From: Nemertoderma westbladi
Taxonomy: Eukaryota > Xenacoelomorpha > Nemertodermatida > Nemertodermatidae
Length of the DNA: 42,912 nucleotides
Assembly: GCA_032718475.1 (NCBI GenBank)
Contig: JAUCBJ010005510.1
Location: 1-42,912 of the forward strand
Direction of reading: 5' to 3'
Below the pieces are notes generated by a model. It did not search any database. It saw only the letters and a program-made list of their open reading frames with translations, and was not told the DNA's origin. The translations under genes and the position numbers were made by a program. Below are positions 11,441 through 22,603 of the stretch, piece by piece (within the stretch, counting starts at the first letter, position 1; each line of letters starts with the position of its first letter).

Positions 11441-11888
11441 CTGCAAGTAATAGTAATTTATAATGTAAATTGTCAAAGCTGAATTGTATCGTTTCGATGA
11501 ATAGCAATGCATGACACAATTTAGCATATGTTATCCAAGAAAAATATATTACAGTATAACCCTTTCAAAGAGTCCCATTTCAAAATGATTCAATGTCTAT
11601 AGTAAAACTGGGTATCACACAGAACATCAATGCACGATGGACAAAAACCAGTACATTTCGGCTATTGGCAATATGACAATGTCATGTTATAGCAGCATGC
11701 ACTGATTAAGAGAGAGTAAGTAAATGCACAATATAGAAAATGTTTCATCATAATATATAAAATGGTACAGCATCCATTTGTTATTCAAAACATACAGATA
11801 GCACCTATACATTAATTTATGAGTACCAATGACATACCTACATATATCACATTAGTTCTCAATATCAGAAAGGTAAGCGCACATCTTT

Positions 11889-12145
11889 AACCAGACTATA
11901 ATATTGCAGGTGTCCCATTGGTCCCCCCAGCTTGAGACATTGGAAAAGCCGCCTCTGCTTCGCAGGACATTGCTTTTGCTGTGACGACCAGCCTGAACAC
12001 AATCTTGTGATCTTGTGATTTGGTAGCGCCATGGAATAAATAAGCAAGGTGGACAGTGGACACCCCATGACTTTCGTAAGACGTCTCTTAATTAAAGGAC
12101 ACAGGCAGTAAATTTGGGCCAACCACAGTAACAAGAGATATGTCA
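11889..12145 (+). pseudogene. LINE family A, 3' fragment in intron 2B
   Basis: The fragment is homologous to the C-terminal coding end of the 36-37 kb copy. Recognisable nucleotide blocks include tcccattggtccccccagct (near 11913), cttcgcaggacattgctttt (near 11958), the accagcctgaacacaatctt block (11989-12008), and the caccccatgactttcgtaag segment (about 12060-12080). Small indels destroy the frame. It lies between discoidin exons 2B and 3B and is antisense to them. Confidence 0.8.
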
Positions 12146-12198
12146 ATTAAAAATAAAGTTCAGTCCATACATAGCGGTTTAATTAATGGAATGCAAAC

Positions 12199-12330
12199 CT
12201 GTCATTCCCCAATATAACGGTTCTTGTTTCTGATATACTGCCATCTTTATAGAAAGTTAATGTGATGTCTTTGTTGTTTTCGCAATGTCCACCGCTGCAA
12301 CCTCCTGTAACTCTTTGCTGATAATCTAAT
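12199..12330 (-). CDS. Discoidin (F5/8 type C) domain, exon 2 of set B
   Basis: The exon is 132 nt, with acceptor ctaattgcag and donor ACAG|GTTTGC, the same junctions and phases as exon 2A. It reads LDYQQRVTGGCSGGHCENN, then DITLTFYKDGSISETR and TVILGND, ending in a split Arg codon. The frame is completely open and the substitutions relative to 2A are mostly conservative, as expected for two copies that both stayed under protein-level selection. Its exon 1 partner would be 23805-23970, implying an 11.5 kb intron loaded with transposons; a nearer, unrecognised exon 1 is the alternative. Confidence 0.78.
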
Positions 12331-12835
12331 CTGCAATTAGGGTTAGAAAGTGAATCCTTCTCCCATTTTCATTGTTTATAATGCTTTTTTACTAATTTTG
12401 GTCCATTTTAATTCTCTGAGTAGATTAATTACAGCTATCTAAAAGTACCTACTAATCTATAGGGTTGTGTTTACAAGGATGTCTGACTGTGTTAACCTTT
12501 TCCCATATTTTATTGTTTGTATTCCTTTGTAAACCTTATTTATATGTTGTACCGTAGTAGATACAGCACCTGCCAAGTAAAGCAGCTTTATACTGTTTGT
12601 TTGAACATATAAGGTACGCCTACGTAAAGTAGGCGTAGGCCTAATAACTACCACTCTACCCTAGATGCCTATTAGACAGTTTCAGTACGCTGGTGCGAGA
12701 CCTAAAAGCTGTATTGGTTACATTTTATTTTTTTGTAAAATTTATTGAATCGAAAATGTGAATCTGCCATATGTTCAAAGTTTCCCCACCTGTTCAAAGT
12801 AGCCCCACTTTACGGTACTGCTCATTCTATTGCCG
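12331..12835. other. Intron 1B, first part; nothing recognised
   Basis: AT-rich intron-like sequence. A minus-strand 65-codon open frame at 12457-12654 has no recognisable domain or splice context. Confidence 0.5.
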
Positions 12836-13003
12836 TATTACATGGATCTCATTTATCTCGATTGCTGCAAAACTATACAATATAATTTTATTAAATCGCA
12901 TCAGGGATCCCATTGAGAGGCTGCTATGTGGAAATCAGAATAGGTTTCGTAAAGGTTGTAGGACCATTTTGGTACTTAGAAGGATAATTGAAGAGTTATA
13001 CAT
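12836..13003 (+). pseudogene. LINE family A, short reverse transcriptase fragment
   Basis: The open frame reads ISFISIAAKLYNIILLNRIR, then DPIERLLCGNQNRFRKGCRT and LVLRRIIEEL. It corresponds to RT motif 2 of family A (compare 5400-5565 and the minus strand near 37420-37560). Both ends are truncated. It lies in the large intron 1B. Confidence 0.82.
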
Positions 13004-13256
13004 ACATTAAGGCACTTCACTTATGGTGAGACACTATAGGGATTGCAGATAAATAAACACAGTACGAAACACAATCATTTGTTATCAAAGATTTACAGTA
13101 TGACATTACTTTGACATTAAAATAAACTGAAATAAGATTGGACAAATTCAATGCTTTTGATTTAGTAACGCTCTCTTTAGTAAAATCGATTAATCTATGC
13201 ATATTATATTATATACTCATACTTTAGGCATTAGGCTAGTAACCTATTAGGCCAGT

Positions 13257-14100
13257 AGCCTATTCATCATTTAGTGGATCAAGAGTGGGTTCGTAAGCCC
13301 CTCCAACTAAATAAGTCATTGAGGGCTACAGCGCCTAGTGCACCATTGAAGGCAAAGGCTTGATATGTAACAGCAATAGAGATGATACACGCCCCACTCT
13401 GTCTATACTGGATGCTCATCTACCAGTGTTAGGTAACCTAACCTAGGAGGCATACTTGGTTCAGGGTGTAACAAAAGGACCCCTACAGTCGGCAGCAGAG
13501 CTGTAGGCCATGGATAGGCGGAAGGTAATAAACCAATGGTGGCCTACTGCGAAGACGCTTGTAGGAGTTGCGACCTCAAGTGGTTTACTGAAAGATATGA
13601 GTATGATATGAGGATGATCCCAGATCCTGCTACCACTATGGCAGTAATGTGGTACTACCTGTAGCTGTCAGCCCAGTAGGGCAGGCCCGATAAGCATAGC
13701 CTATTCATTATTTAGTTGATCAAGAGTGGGTTGGTTCAGCCCCGTCAACTAAATAAGTCAGTGAGGGCTATAGCGCCTAGGGCACCATTTAAGGCAAAGG
13801 CTTGATACGCATCTGCATTAGAGATGATACAAGCCCCGCCCTGTCTATACTGGATGCTCCTCTACCAGTGTTAGGTAGCCTAACCCAGGAGGCACACTTG
13901 GTTCAGGGTGTAACAAATGGACCCCTACAGTCGGCAGCAGGGCTGTAGGCCATGAATAGGCGGAAGGTAATCAACCAACGGCTAGACATGCTGACAAGGT
14001 CGGCGGAAGGTAATCAACCAACGGCGACCTACTGCGAAGACGCTTGTAGGAGTTGCGACCACAAGCGGTTTACTCCCGCAACTGAAAGATATGAGTATGA
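13257..14100 (+). repeat. Duplicated 5' leader of LINE family B
   Basis: 13257-13607 and 13698-14100 are two copies of one sequence, recognisable from agcctattcat through gatcaagagtgggtt, tctatactggatgctc, ttggttcagggtgtaaca and cgaagacgcttgtaggagtt to gaaagatatgagtatga. They are separated by an unrelated 90-bp spacer. The second copy contains its own 43-bp internal duplication around cggaaggtaatcaaccaacg (13961-14025). The position, directly upstream of the endonuclease ORF, suggests a 5' UTR/promoter monomer array. Another reading is a solo short derivative that landed beside a full element. Confidence 0.75.
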
Positions 14101-16637
14101 GAACCCTCCAGGAGAAATACCGGCTCGGTCGTCGCCCGGGTCAACAAGGACCGCGTCCCTCAGTGGTACACCAGGCTGGGGTCGATAAATTGGCTACTGG
14201 AACAGAAGACAGAGAAGAAAGAAGAACCAACCTGTTGAAATGTAAAAAGACACTAAAGATTGCTACAATGAACGCACGCACGCTGAAAGCACAGAGCAAA
14301 CAGGGTGACATGGTCGCTCTGGCAATGGAATATAACATCGACATCATCTGCATCCAAGAACATCGGATTTGTCATGAAGACACTGCCATGAAGTACAATG
14401 ACATTGGAAATGGATGGACGTTAGTAACAAGCTCAGCAGTAAGAAACGCGGCCAATGCATTAATTGGTGGAGTAGGAATTCTGCTAAGCCCATTTGCACT
14501 TAAGACCCTAAACAACATCGAATCTATAAATTCCAGGGTTATGATCGCAACATTTGATGGGAATCCCAAGACAACAGTTATATGTTGCTACAGTCCAACC
14601 AATGCATCAGAGCCAGAACAAGCAGTCAAGTTTTATGAAGAACTGACTGGACTTATTAAGGACATCCCGAAACACAATGTTAAAGTCATTGCTGGTGACC
14701 TGAATGCGCAAATTGGCCCAGAAGACATCAAGGGTTACACCTATAACACCAGTTCTAACAGAAATGGGTACTTACTTTTAGACCTAATGGAAGAATGTGA
14801 ATTGATACCAACAAACAACACATTCGAAAAGAGTAAGGGGAAGCTATGGACCTTTTAATACCCTAATGGAACCAAAGCACAACTGGATTACATCCTTATA
14901 AACAAAAAGTGGAGAAATAGCATGATCAACTGCGAGGCATACAGCTCGTTCAACCTAATTGGTTCGGACCACAGAATTGTGACTGCAGAGATCAGACTCA
15001 GTTTGAGAGCCAGCAAACCCAGGACAAGCAAGCAAATCAACTATGACTGGGAGAAACTCAGAACTGACAATGCTGTAAAGGATGCTTATACAGTAGAAGT
15101 TCAAAACCGCTTTGAAGCACTTCAGTCAATGGATGAAGACCAATCCACCGATTCAATATACCAGAATATAATAACAGCCCACAAGGAATCAGCTAAGAGG
15201 CATATCCCCCAGAAACCTAAACGAAAACAGTATGTGCCATGGCAAAACTCTGAGGTTACTTGTAAGAGAGAAGATCTTAAGATAGCCTACAAAGTTAAAA
15301 CCGAACAACCAACAACCGAAAACATTAACAAGGTTGAGAAAGCTAAGGACGATCTTAAATTGGCCTACAACATCAGCCAGGAAAAGTACATACAGGATAA
15401 AACTGAAGCAATTACAACTGCTCACATACAGCAACAATCAAGACTTACCTGGCAAACTGTAAATGAGGTATCTGGTCGGAAAAGTTGTGCAAAGGGGCGC
15501 CTCAAAGCCGATAGTCCTGAAGAACGTGTTGGGAAGTGGAAAAATCACTTCAGCAACTTGCTTGGGCAGCCACCAAACATCGAGGTCAGCCCTACAAGGA
15601 AAATATATGACAAGACACTACCTATAGAAACAGGGGACTTCACACCTGCCGAACTCCAAAGAAGCATTAAAAGCATGTCCAATAATAAAGCGAGTGGATT
15701 AGATGAAATCCCAGCGGAGGTATGGAAAACCGGAGTGCTAAATAGACCATTATTGAATGTTTGCAACCGGATGTTAAAAGGGGAAAAGCCACCACCAATT
15801 TGGACTAAAGGTCAACTAAAGCCTCTCCCCAAGAAAGGAGACCTCGACATACCAACAAACTATCGTGGGATCTGTCTGCTTGTGGTAGCTGCCAAAATAT
15901 ACAATAAAATGATTCTATATAGGATTAGGCCTCACATAGAGAAACTACTGCGTAAGAGCCAAAACGGATTTCGACCAAGTAGATCAACAATAGCTCAGAT
16001 ACTTGCACTACGGAGACTGATTGAAGGAATTAAGTCAAATAATCTCCCCGCAGTCATGACTTTTGTGGACTTCAAGAAGGCATTCGACTCCATCCATAGA
16101 GGTAAAATGCTTGAAATCCTAAGAGCTTATGGAATACCAGAAGTAATTGTTGCTGGCATTGGATTGTTATATTGTGACACAGAAGCGCAGGTACTCTCAC
16201 CAGATGGTGAAACTGAGTTTTTCTCAATCCTGGCTGGCGTACTGCAAGGTGACACATTAGCACCATTACTATTTGTAATTGTGCTGGATTACGCAATGAG
16301 GACGGCCACAAAGGGTGAAGATCTGGGATTCACACTTCAAGAACGCAGAAGTAGTAGATATCCGGCAACTACAGTCACAGACACCGACTTTGCGGATGAC
16401 ATCGCCCTGCTCTCTAATACGCTAGCAGATGCACAGCTTCTACTAAATAAAGTGGAGAGGGCTGCTAAGGTGGTTGGATTGCATATAAATGCTACCAAGA
16501 CCGAATTCATGACCTTTAATGTTGATGGAAACTTGACAGCCATTGATAATAATCAACTAAGGAAGGTCGATGACTTCCAGTACCTTGGATCATGGATAGA
16601 GAGTAGCAAAAAGGACATAGAAGTTTTAGAACAGTGA
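14091..16637 (+). pseudogene. LINE family B: APE endonuclease plus reverse transcriptase, one internal stop
   Basis: This is a non-LTR retrotransposon polyprotein, open over 14091-14858 and 14922-16637 in one frame and broken by a single TAA at 14856-14858. The endonuclease motifs are LKIATMNARTL, CIQEHR (catalytic Glu), GGVGILLSP, VIAGDLNAQIGPE (Asp/Asn pair), then after the stop AQLDYILIN and LIGSDHRIV (catalytic SDH). The RT motifs are YRGICLLVVAAKIYNKMI, QNGFRPSRST, FVDFKKAFDSI, GVLQGDTLAPLLFVIVLDYA, DTDFADDIALL, LHINATKTEF and YLGSWI. The frame stops at KKDIEVLEQ, just where related proteins continue into a thumb and C-terminal domain, so the 3' end is truncated or rearranged. It resembles RTE-like or 'craniofacial development protein 2-like' elements. 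With only one stop in over 2.5 kb it is a young insertion. Confidence 0.9.
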
Positions 16638-17280
16638 AGGTTCCCCCAGATGAAGAATAAGGCAACCTGTACGTGGTCGAGGTCTTAAAAAAAGATTTTG
16701 GGTTTTCCCTCATTTCTGAATCAGAATTTCGTGGAGATTCTAAAAATCAAAGTTTCGTTTCAATAGCATTTATAGTTCACGAGAAATTGCACATTTTGTT
16801 ACCGTTAGTCAAACGAATAATTTCGCAATTCAGCCAATTCTAAGAATTTTTCATTTCATTTTTGTAATAATCGGCTCCACTGTACGTAATTATTGTAGTT
16901 TACATATGGTACATATATCATAAGTTATGGGGGGGAATTTAAACTCGGTTACATGTACTGTATAAGTGTGCAGGTATCATTTTCGTTGAATGCTGTCAGG
17001 TTGTTATAACTTAAATTTCGGAGAATTTATTGTTGTTACTCTAAATATATGTGACACAATGAATGTTTTGCTATCCTGCAATGTAGATTCGCTTTTGCTA
17101 CTGTCTGTAGGTCTGTAAGTCTGAATGTGAAACACGTTCACTTCTGTACTACAAAGGGTGGAAACTATTGGGCCTACTACAGTAGTAATTTTGTTATAAC
17201 CAGTCCTGTAATACAGTCTGCCAGTATACTATAATAGGCCTACTGCGTAATATTAATTTTATTGATAATATCAATGATCA
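16638..17280. other. No gene recognised
   Basis: AT-rich non-coding sequence between LINE B and the Mutator-like relic. I could not identify an element terminus at either side. Confidence 0.5.
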
Positions 17281-17840
17281 ATGCCTCGTCAAAGGACATC
17301 ATGGGCATCTAAAAGACGAAAGTTTCAAGGGAATAGATACTCCCAAAAATTCGAAAAACGTTTAGATGTTGTAGATACGAAAGATGTTTCGGCGTCACAA
17401 CGTAAGTTGTCAACTCCAGTTACCAGCAGATGTTCAAGTTCTGCTCCATGTCAAAGTTCGCCAGAAACTGGAAATCAAATAATTGACATAGCTTTACTAA
17501 ATGAAGCGAATCCCTAAGAATCCCTAAAAGAGTATTTGTCGGTCTTGAAACTTTTGAACTTGGTGTATACGATGCTGTGGCTACTTATAATGAGGGTGCG
17601 CTAATAAGAGTTTGAGTATTTGAGAAACTTGGTCTACAACACGGGGAACAGACAGTCTGGGGGCTAACAAAAATTGACCAAGAACGAACGTGTTAGAGTT
17701 GCTGAATGGCTCAACAAACTAGAAAACTCGGAAAGGGAAGCTCGCCGTGAACTGAAACGTTCATCTCGAGCAACCGAACAAGCTGAGGACTATGGTGCTG
17801 GAGAACACTGGGTTATAATGTATTCTGGTATGTAAGTAAA
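17281..17840 (+). pseudogene. Mutator-like transposase relic, internally deleted
   Basis: The N-terminal piece (17281-17517, 78 codons) starts MPRQRTSWASKRRKFQGNRY, a basic start with a KFxGNRY signature that I associate with invertebrate Mutator-like transposase-domain proteins. Directly after it, in other frames, comes a C-terminal piece: VFVGLETFELGVYDAVATYN (about 17534-17593), VFEKLGLQHGEQTVWGLTKI and, after a frameshift, RVAEWLNKLENSEREARREL ending QAEDYGAGEH. The catalytic middle is missing, with a short cgaatccctaa/gaatccctaa repeat at the junction. The family assignment rests on recall of these terminal motifs, so it is moderate. The relic was clearly protein-coding, since the motif order and spacing match a C-terminal domain. 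Confidence 0.55.
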
Positions 17841-18486
17841 CATATAAATAGATAATTTTGATCGCCTTCAAAAAACATAAATCTGAAACATAAAGAATTA
17901 AACAAATGGAATTACTCAGAAAACTTTTTAGCTGAAAAAAAAATTTTGAAATTTTTTGAAATTTATTTTTTCATTCCAAAATTATTTGATTTTTTCAAGG
18001 TTTCCATGAAATTTTAATAATTAATTTTGATCATCTGATCATCAAAGAGGTTGTTTTGGGAATTACCACTGCCAGAAAGGTAGATTGCCTGCGATTATTA
18101 GCAAATACTACCATATTTTTATTGTTTAGAACTTTAAATGAATTTTTCTCAAAACAACATTTTTGGACACAAACGTACACTTTCCTCGAAAAGTACTGAA
18201 TGAAATTTCACAAAATTTTGTACACATATCAAGTCGACCATGTAGAACATGTGGAACTAAAATCTGCTCATATAATTAATTTGCAAAGAAGTTATTAGTA
18301 ATATAAACATGAAATATTATGAATATATTATTAATTTATTTATATTACTAAAATTATTAACTAATTGTTAACGAATTTTAATATTTTTAGTTCCACAAGT
18401 GCGGGACAAGATTTTAAGTAATTAAAAAAATATATTATTAAAAACTATTCAGCCAATCTCTAGATAAGTGTACCTTTGTATCATTA
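17841..18486. other. AT-rich non-coding stretch
   Basis: Poly-A/T-rich sequence with no coding potential. No LTR or terminal repeat was recognised, although the left end of the integrase-bearing element might lie here. Confidence 0.5.
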
Positions 18487-19545
18487 GTGATTCAAAGGGA
18501 ATTTCACCGCGTACTGGTTCCCAATGTCCCCCTGCTATCAAAAACTCTAGAATGTGAAGCAATCGCGAATGTTCACAAATACACCCTTGCCATGAAACGA
18601 CCAGATAATTGTTACATCGTAAATGTTATTTCCCGAATATGTCAAGTAAATGTCAAGAATACTGCGACGAACTGCGAGGCATGTTCGTTAGCAAATCCGT
18701 TAAAGCCAGAAAGTAGTGTTGGTAATGCGCGCATGGTTATTCCTGACCGACCATGGCAGGTTATCCAGATGGATACAGTCAAAATTCCAGGAGACAGTTA
18801 TTATGTTGGTTTATTGGTTTTATTTGATGTCCTGACCAAATACGTTGAAGTAGTATCAATTAATCGCTATTTTCATGATGACATAATCGAGGCATTGTTA
18901 GAAATATGTTGACGCTGGGGGCCTCCAGAGATTATCCATAGCGACAGTGGTACTGAATTGTGGAAGCGTGAATGACAAAGGAGTAAGGCAATGTGTGGTT
19001 GGGACTGGCAGACACAAAGAATAAATAGAGATGCATCGATAAGTATGATAAAATATTGCACCCGTGACCCCAAGTTAGTCGACTATCTAGATGAGTGCCT
19101 ATCTCATCTATACAAGTCTCTTAAACCTCCTAGGGTATTTTCAAAGGGAGATCAAGTTTATTTACAGCGTGAAGCTATGGGTTAAAACTTGGTCAATTGA
19201 CGACATCGTTAATGAATCAACTGTTGTCATTAGCCACAACGATGGAAAGTTTCGTGACAAGATTGTCAATATTGACATTATTAAGCATGCAGTGGAAGTA
19301 GACTCTGATAATATTGAAAAGCCGGAAGTAAGTAGCATAGGATCCAATAATAATAGATCTAAAACTCTTTCATCTCATTTAGAACATGAAGAGATAGTTA
19401 ATGAATTGATCACTGGTAAAGAGATTGGCTCTTCAGATAACAATGTCGAGGAGGTTGGGATAGAAAGCAGTGACGACAGTGTAGAGTAAGAACTTCCGAT
19501 AAGATCCACCCGTGTACGTCATCCAGTAGATCATTACGGTATAAT
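18487..19545 (+). pseudogene. Ty3/gypsy-type integrase relic
   Basis: The first frame (18487-18912) carries the end of a zinc-binding region (NCEACSLAN) and the rve integrase core: RPWQVIQMDTVKIPGDSYY with the first catalytic Asp, then LLVLFDVLTKYVEVVSI. After a stop at 18910 the same frame continues WGPPEIIHSDSGTE with the second Asp. The part holding the catalytic Glu is missing; the sequence jumps to a post-core segment, SLKPPRVFSKGDQVYLQREA (19117-19176). A frameshift then leads into an acidic tail ending near IRSTRVRHPVDHYG (about 19500-19541), the usual type of C-terminus in these polyproteins. No gag, protease, RT or LTR was identified. A purine run (aggggaagg, about 19600) could be the polypurine tract. 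Confidence 0.78.
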
Positions 19546-20100
19546 ATAATTAATTTGTTGTTAAATTAAATTTTGATAAAAAATTGCGCGAATATTTTAT
19601 CAGGGGAAGGTGTGATTATTTAATAATATTGTTTAAATATTATGTAATATACTTACATATATATTGCTTGTGTTATCAACTACATGCGAAATAGAGTAGG
19701 GGAATGTTAATAAAATGCTGTTTATAATTGCAAACTCGGCAGGTTGCCTGACTGTTATGCAATAACTCAGCCCTATCAACCTATTGCAGTATCTCCGTAT
19801 TTTCAGATTCACCAATATATACTGTGAAACTTCTTCCTCTGCGTCACATTTGTGGGTAAATTGAGAAATGGTTAAAAGACACAAGCAAGATTCTCCGCTT
19901 TCAATTGATATAAGGCACGTGATAAATTATTGAGATTTAATGTTTATTTGAATGGATCGAAAATCACTATCCATGGAAACCACAGATAAGAAATTATCAG
20001 AGAGCACTTTGTAGTGACGTCAAATCTGTAGTATCCAATCTCAGCCAATTTTCAAAAGTGGCTTCTCGGACTTACTTATACCCGCCATTTTGACCGTGTA
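19546..20100. other. Possible 3' LTR region; unproven
   Basis: This follows the integrase relic. A possible polypurine tract near 19600 is followed by tgtgatt, the sort of sequence that starts an LTR, but there is no second copy in the window to confirm it. Nothing else was recognised. Confidence 0.3.
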
Positions 20101-20260
20101 TGCATAACCGGGCATTACAGACCGTATCCTCACGTTTTTATGCATAACCGGGCATTACAGACCGTATCCTCACGTTTTTATGCATAACCGGGGATTACAG
20201 ACCGTATCCTCACGTTTTTATGCATAACCGGGCATTAAAGACTGTATCCTCACGTTTTTA
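20101..20260. repeat. Four tandem copies of a 40-bp unit
   Basis: Units start at 20101, 20141, 20181 and 20221 with tgcataaccgggcattacag and end cctcacgttttta. Units 1 and 2 are identical; units 3 and 4 carry one and two substitutions. The array ends exactly where the hAT-like element begins, and the element's left target duplication overlaps its last bases. Confidence 0.92.
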
Positions 20261-20937
20261 CCTAGGACTGGGATCGAATCTAAATCGAATCGAACGAATT
20301 TCACTCGGTCGAATTCGAATCAAAAGCTATTTTTCCAGAAATCGAATCGAAAATCGAAAGAAAATATTAGATTCGATTCGACTTTTGAAAATTAAACAAA
20401 ATCACAGCCTAGATTAATTTAATTAATTATGTGATTTATAGAAAATAGTGTGTTTTAACATTTTTGTTATTTAAATTTTTTGACATATTTCATTAGTAAA
20501 TTCCCTACTACTTTATTATTTTTCACTCAGAATATCCATCTAACATATATCAAAATGTTCAGCAGCTTTATATTAAAATTATCAGAGTAGTAGTTTTATA
20601 AATAAAATTTTGCTTTCTTTTGTTTCTGCAACTTGTTTCTGAAACAAAAGTTGCTCCGTGTGAGGGGTCAGTAATAGTTGCTGGACACTCAGTAACATTT
20701 CGCTACAACAGTTTCTGTGTGTGAGGAGTCCAGCAACAAGTTGCTGCAACGTTTTAATAAAATAATTATATTCCACTGCAACATATTTAACAACTTTTAT
20801 TACATCACATTTTTATGTACTACCGGTAGCTAATATTAGATAATTTGATACAAATAAATGATTAACTATGTACGATGGACATGTACTACTTATTTTTGTT
20901 ACATTATGTCAACTTAACAGCGTTCTGGTGAATTACT

Positions 20938-20972
20938 CGTAACGCTGCAAAGTACTACTTTGCAGCGTTACG
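20938..20972. repeat. Perfect 17-bp hairpin
   Basis: Arms 20938-20954 and 20956-20972 are perfectly complementary with a single unpaired base (c at 20955). Each arm is cgtaacgctgcaaagta or its complement. Confidence 0.9.
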
Positions 20973-21108
20973 GCCTATAGGACGGAACGCTGCAAAGTAA
21001 TTAATAACATGGAAACAACTTCAATTACCGTATTCTAGAATGCATTATTTCCATTTATGTTAATGAGTGCTGCTTTATTATCCAGTATGCAGTGACGGGA
21101 CTAGCTAG

Positions 21109-21330
21109 GTGAGTGGAGCGAGCCATGGAGGTGGGAGTGGAGGAGGCCTTGAACGAGGTGAATGGGGCGAGCCATGGAGGTGAGAGTGGGGGACGCTTTG
21201 AACGAGGTGAGTGGGGCGAGCCATGGAGGTGGGAGTGGCGGAGGCCTTGAACGAGATGAGTGGGGCGAGCCATGGGGGTGGACGCCTTGAACGAGGTGAG
21301 TGGGGCGAGCCATGGAGGTGGGAGTGGTGG
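21109..21330. repeat. 49-bp minisatellite, about 4.5 units
   Basis: The unit gtgagtggggcgagccatgg followed by aggtgggagtgg and ggccttgaacgag repeats at 21109, 21158, 21207 and 21256; the last complete unit is 9 bp shorter. The array is GC-rich against AT-rich surroundings. The proline-rich minus-strand open frames across it are repeat translations. Confidence 0.88.
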
Positions 21331-21333
21331 ATT

Positions 21334-21358
21334 ACATTTCGCCATTATGGCGAAATGT
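21334..21358. repeat. 12-bp hairpin, 1-nt loop
   Basis: acatttcgccat (21334-21345) and atggcgaaatgt (21347-21358) are perfect complements immediately after the 49-bp minisatellite. Confidence 0.85.
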
Positions 21359-22603
21359 CCAATAGAAGACACTTTAGAAAAAATCAGCAAAGAAAATGGC
21401 GACAGTGTTCAGTAAAATTGAACGGACACAGACGGTGACTAAGTTTGCTTCAGTCGACTATAGTCAAGATGGATTAATGATTTATCACATCCATTGAGGA
21501 GATAGATTACTTCCAATAAACTTTAATTAGATTTAAATGTATAATTAATACTGTGTACCTGTTAATAAATTTCACTTATATTCGATATAGTACATGATTA
21601 AAATGTATAAATGAGTATCCATAAAATCCTTTCTTCACATACCGAACGCTGATAAGTTGACATAATGTAACTAAAATAACATACATCATTGCTTGTCTTG
21701 CAAAGGTAACTTTTCAGCGTTAAAGACCCTTGTTTATTTATGTAAACCTCCCTCGCTGCGCTCGCTCGGTACATAAATAAACTCGGGTCATAACGCTGCA
21801 AAGTGCTACTTTGCACACAATGATGTAAATAGTTATTAAATAATTGTTATTTTCTTGAGCAACAAGTTTCCCGTGTGTGAGCGGACATGTTAACTATTTA
21901 TTTTGAAATAATGTTATTTTTTTGAGCAAAAAGTTTACCGCGTGTGAGGAGTCCAACATCAAGTTTCAGAAACCAATTGCAGAAATAATTATTTGCTACG
22001 TGTGAGGGGGGCCTACTGTAATATACCACAGCTTGAAGAATAGAAATCCAGGACTTCCGAAGCTAGTCTCTCAGGCCCAAGACTCTCTGTACAAAACAAA
22101 GAGGTAAAGTTGCCTTAGGCGTGTTGGGGGAACCAAAACAATAAATGAAAGTTAACACAGGTTTTTGTACAGGTTTTGAGTCTTTGTTTTGTACCCACCC
22201 GTGCTCTGCTACAATCTTGTCGGGTACGCACCCCACCCCCTGGTCCCTAATGGAATATTGTACATCTACATACATATTATTTTTTGGCATACTTTGGCCA
22301 ACAGTAAAATATAAAAATAATAATTATTTATTACAAGAGAAAAAAAGTACAACTTATTTCCACTATTCTCGAGGTAGGCACATTTTATAGATATTTTTAA
22401 TAATTTTTTACGTTTTTTTCCCATGTAATACGTAATCGTATTACGTAAATTGGTACTTTTTGTTGCTCAATTCTTTAATAAATGATAGAACAAAATAGTG
22501 TTCAAAATAAATTGAACTGTAGTATTTTACTATATTGCTTCCATGGTTGCGCCAATTAAAATTATTGTACTCTTCAACTCCTGATATTGCCTTATACTCA
22601 ATG

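Larger units (their letters stand above)
20898..21671. repeat. Inverted repeat pair inside the hAT-like element
   Basis: About 27 bp at 20898-20925 (ttacattatgtcaactta then cagcgttc) is repeated inverted at 21642-21671 with about one mismatch. This looks like the ends of a separate nested foldback or MITE-type insertion. Motif aacgctgcaaagta occurs at 20941, 20988 and 21788 and inverted at about 20956. Confidence 0.65.

Noticed and set aside
19633-19884. Minus-strand 83-codon ORF next to the integrase relic
   Set aside because: It shows no domain or codon signal. The position is more likely the 3' end of the retroelement.
20101-20260. CRISPR-like array of four 40-bp units
   Set aside because: The copies are head to tail with no spacer sequence.
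21055-21390. Proline-rich minus-strand ORFs of 70-111 codons
   Set aside because: They are translations of the 49-bp minisatellite. The unit is not a multiple of three, so the repeats fall in different frames.
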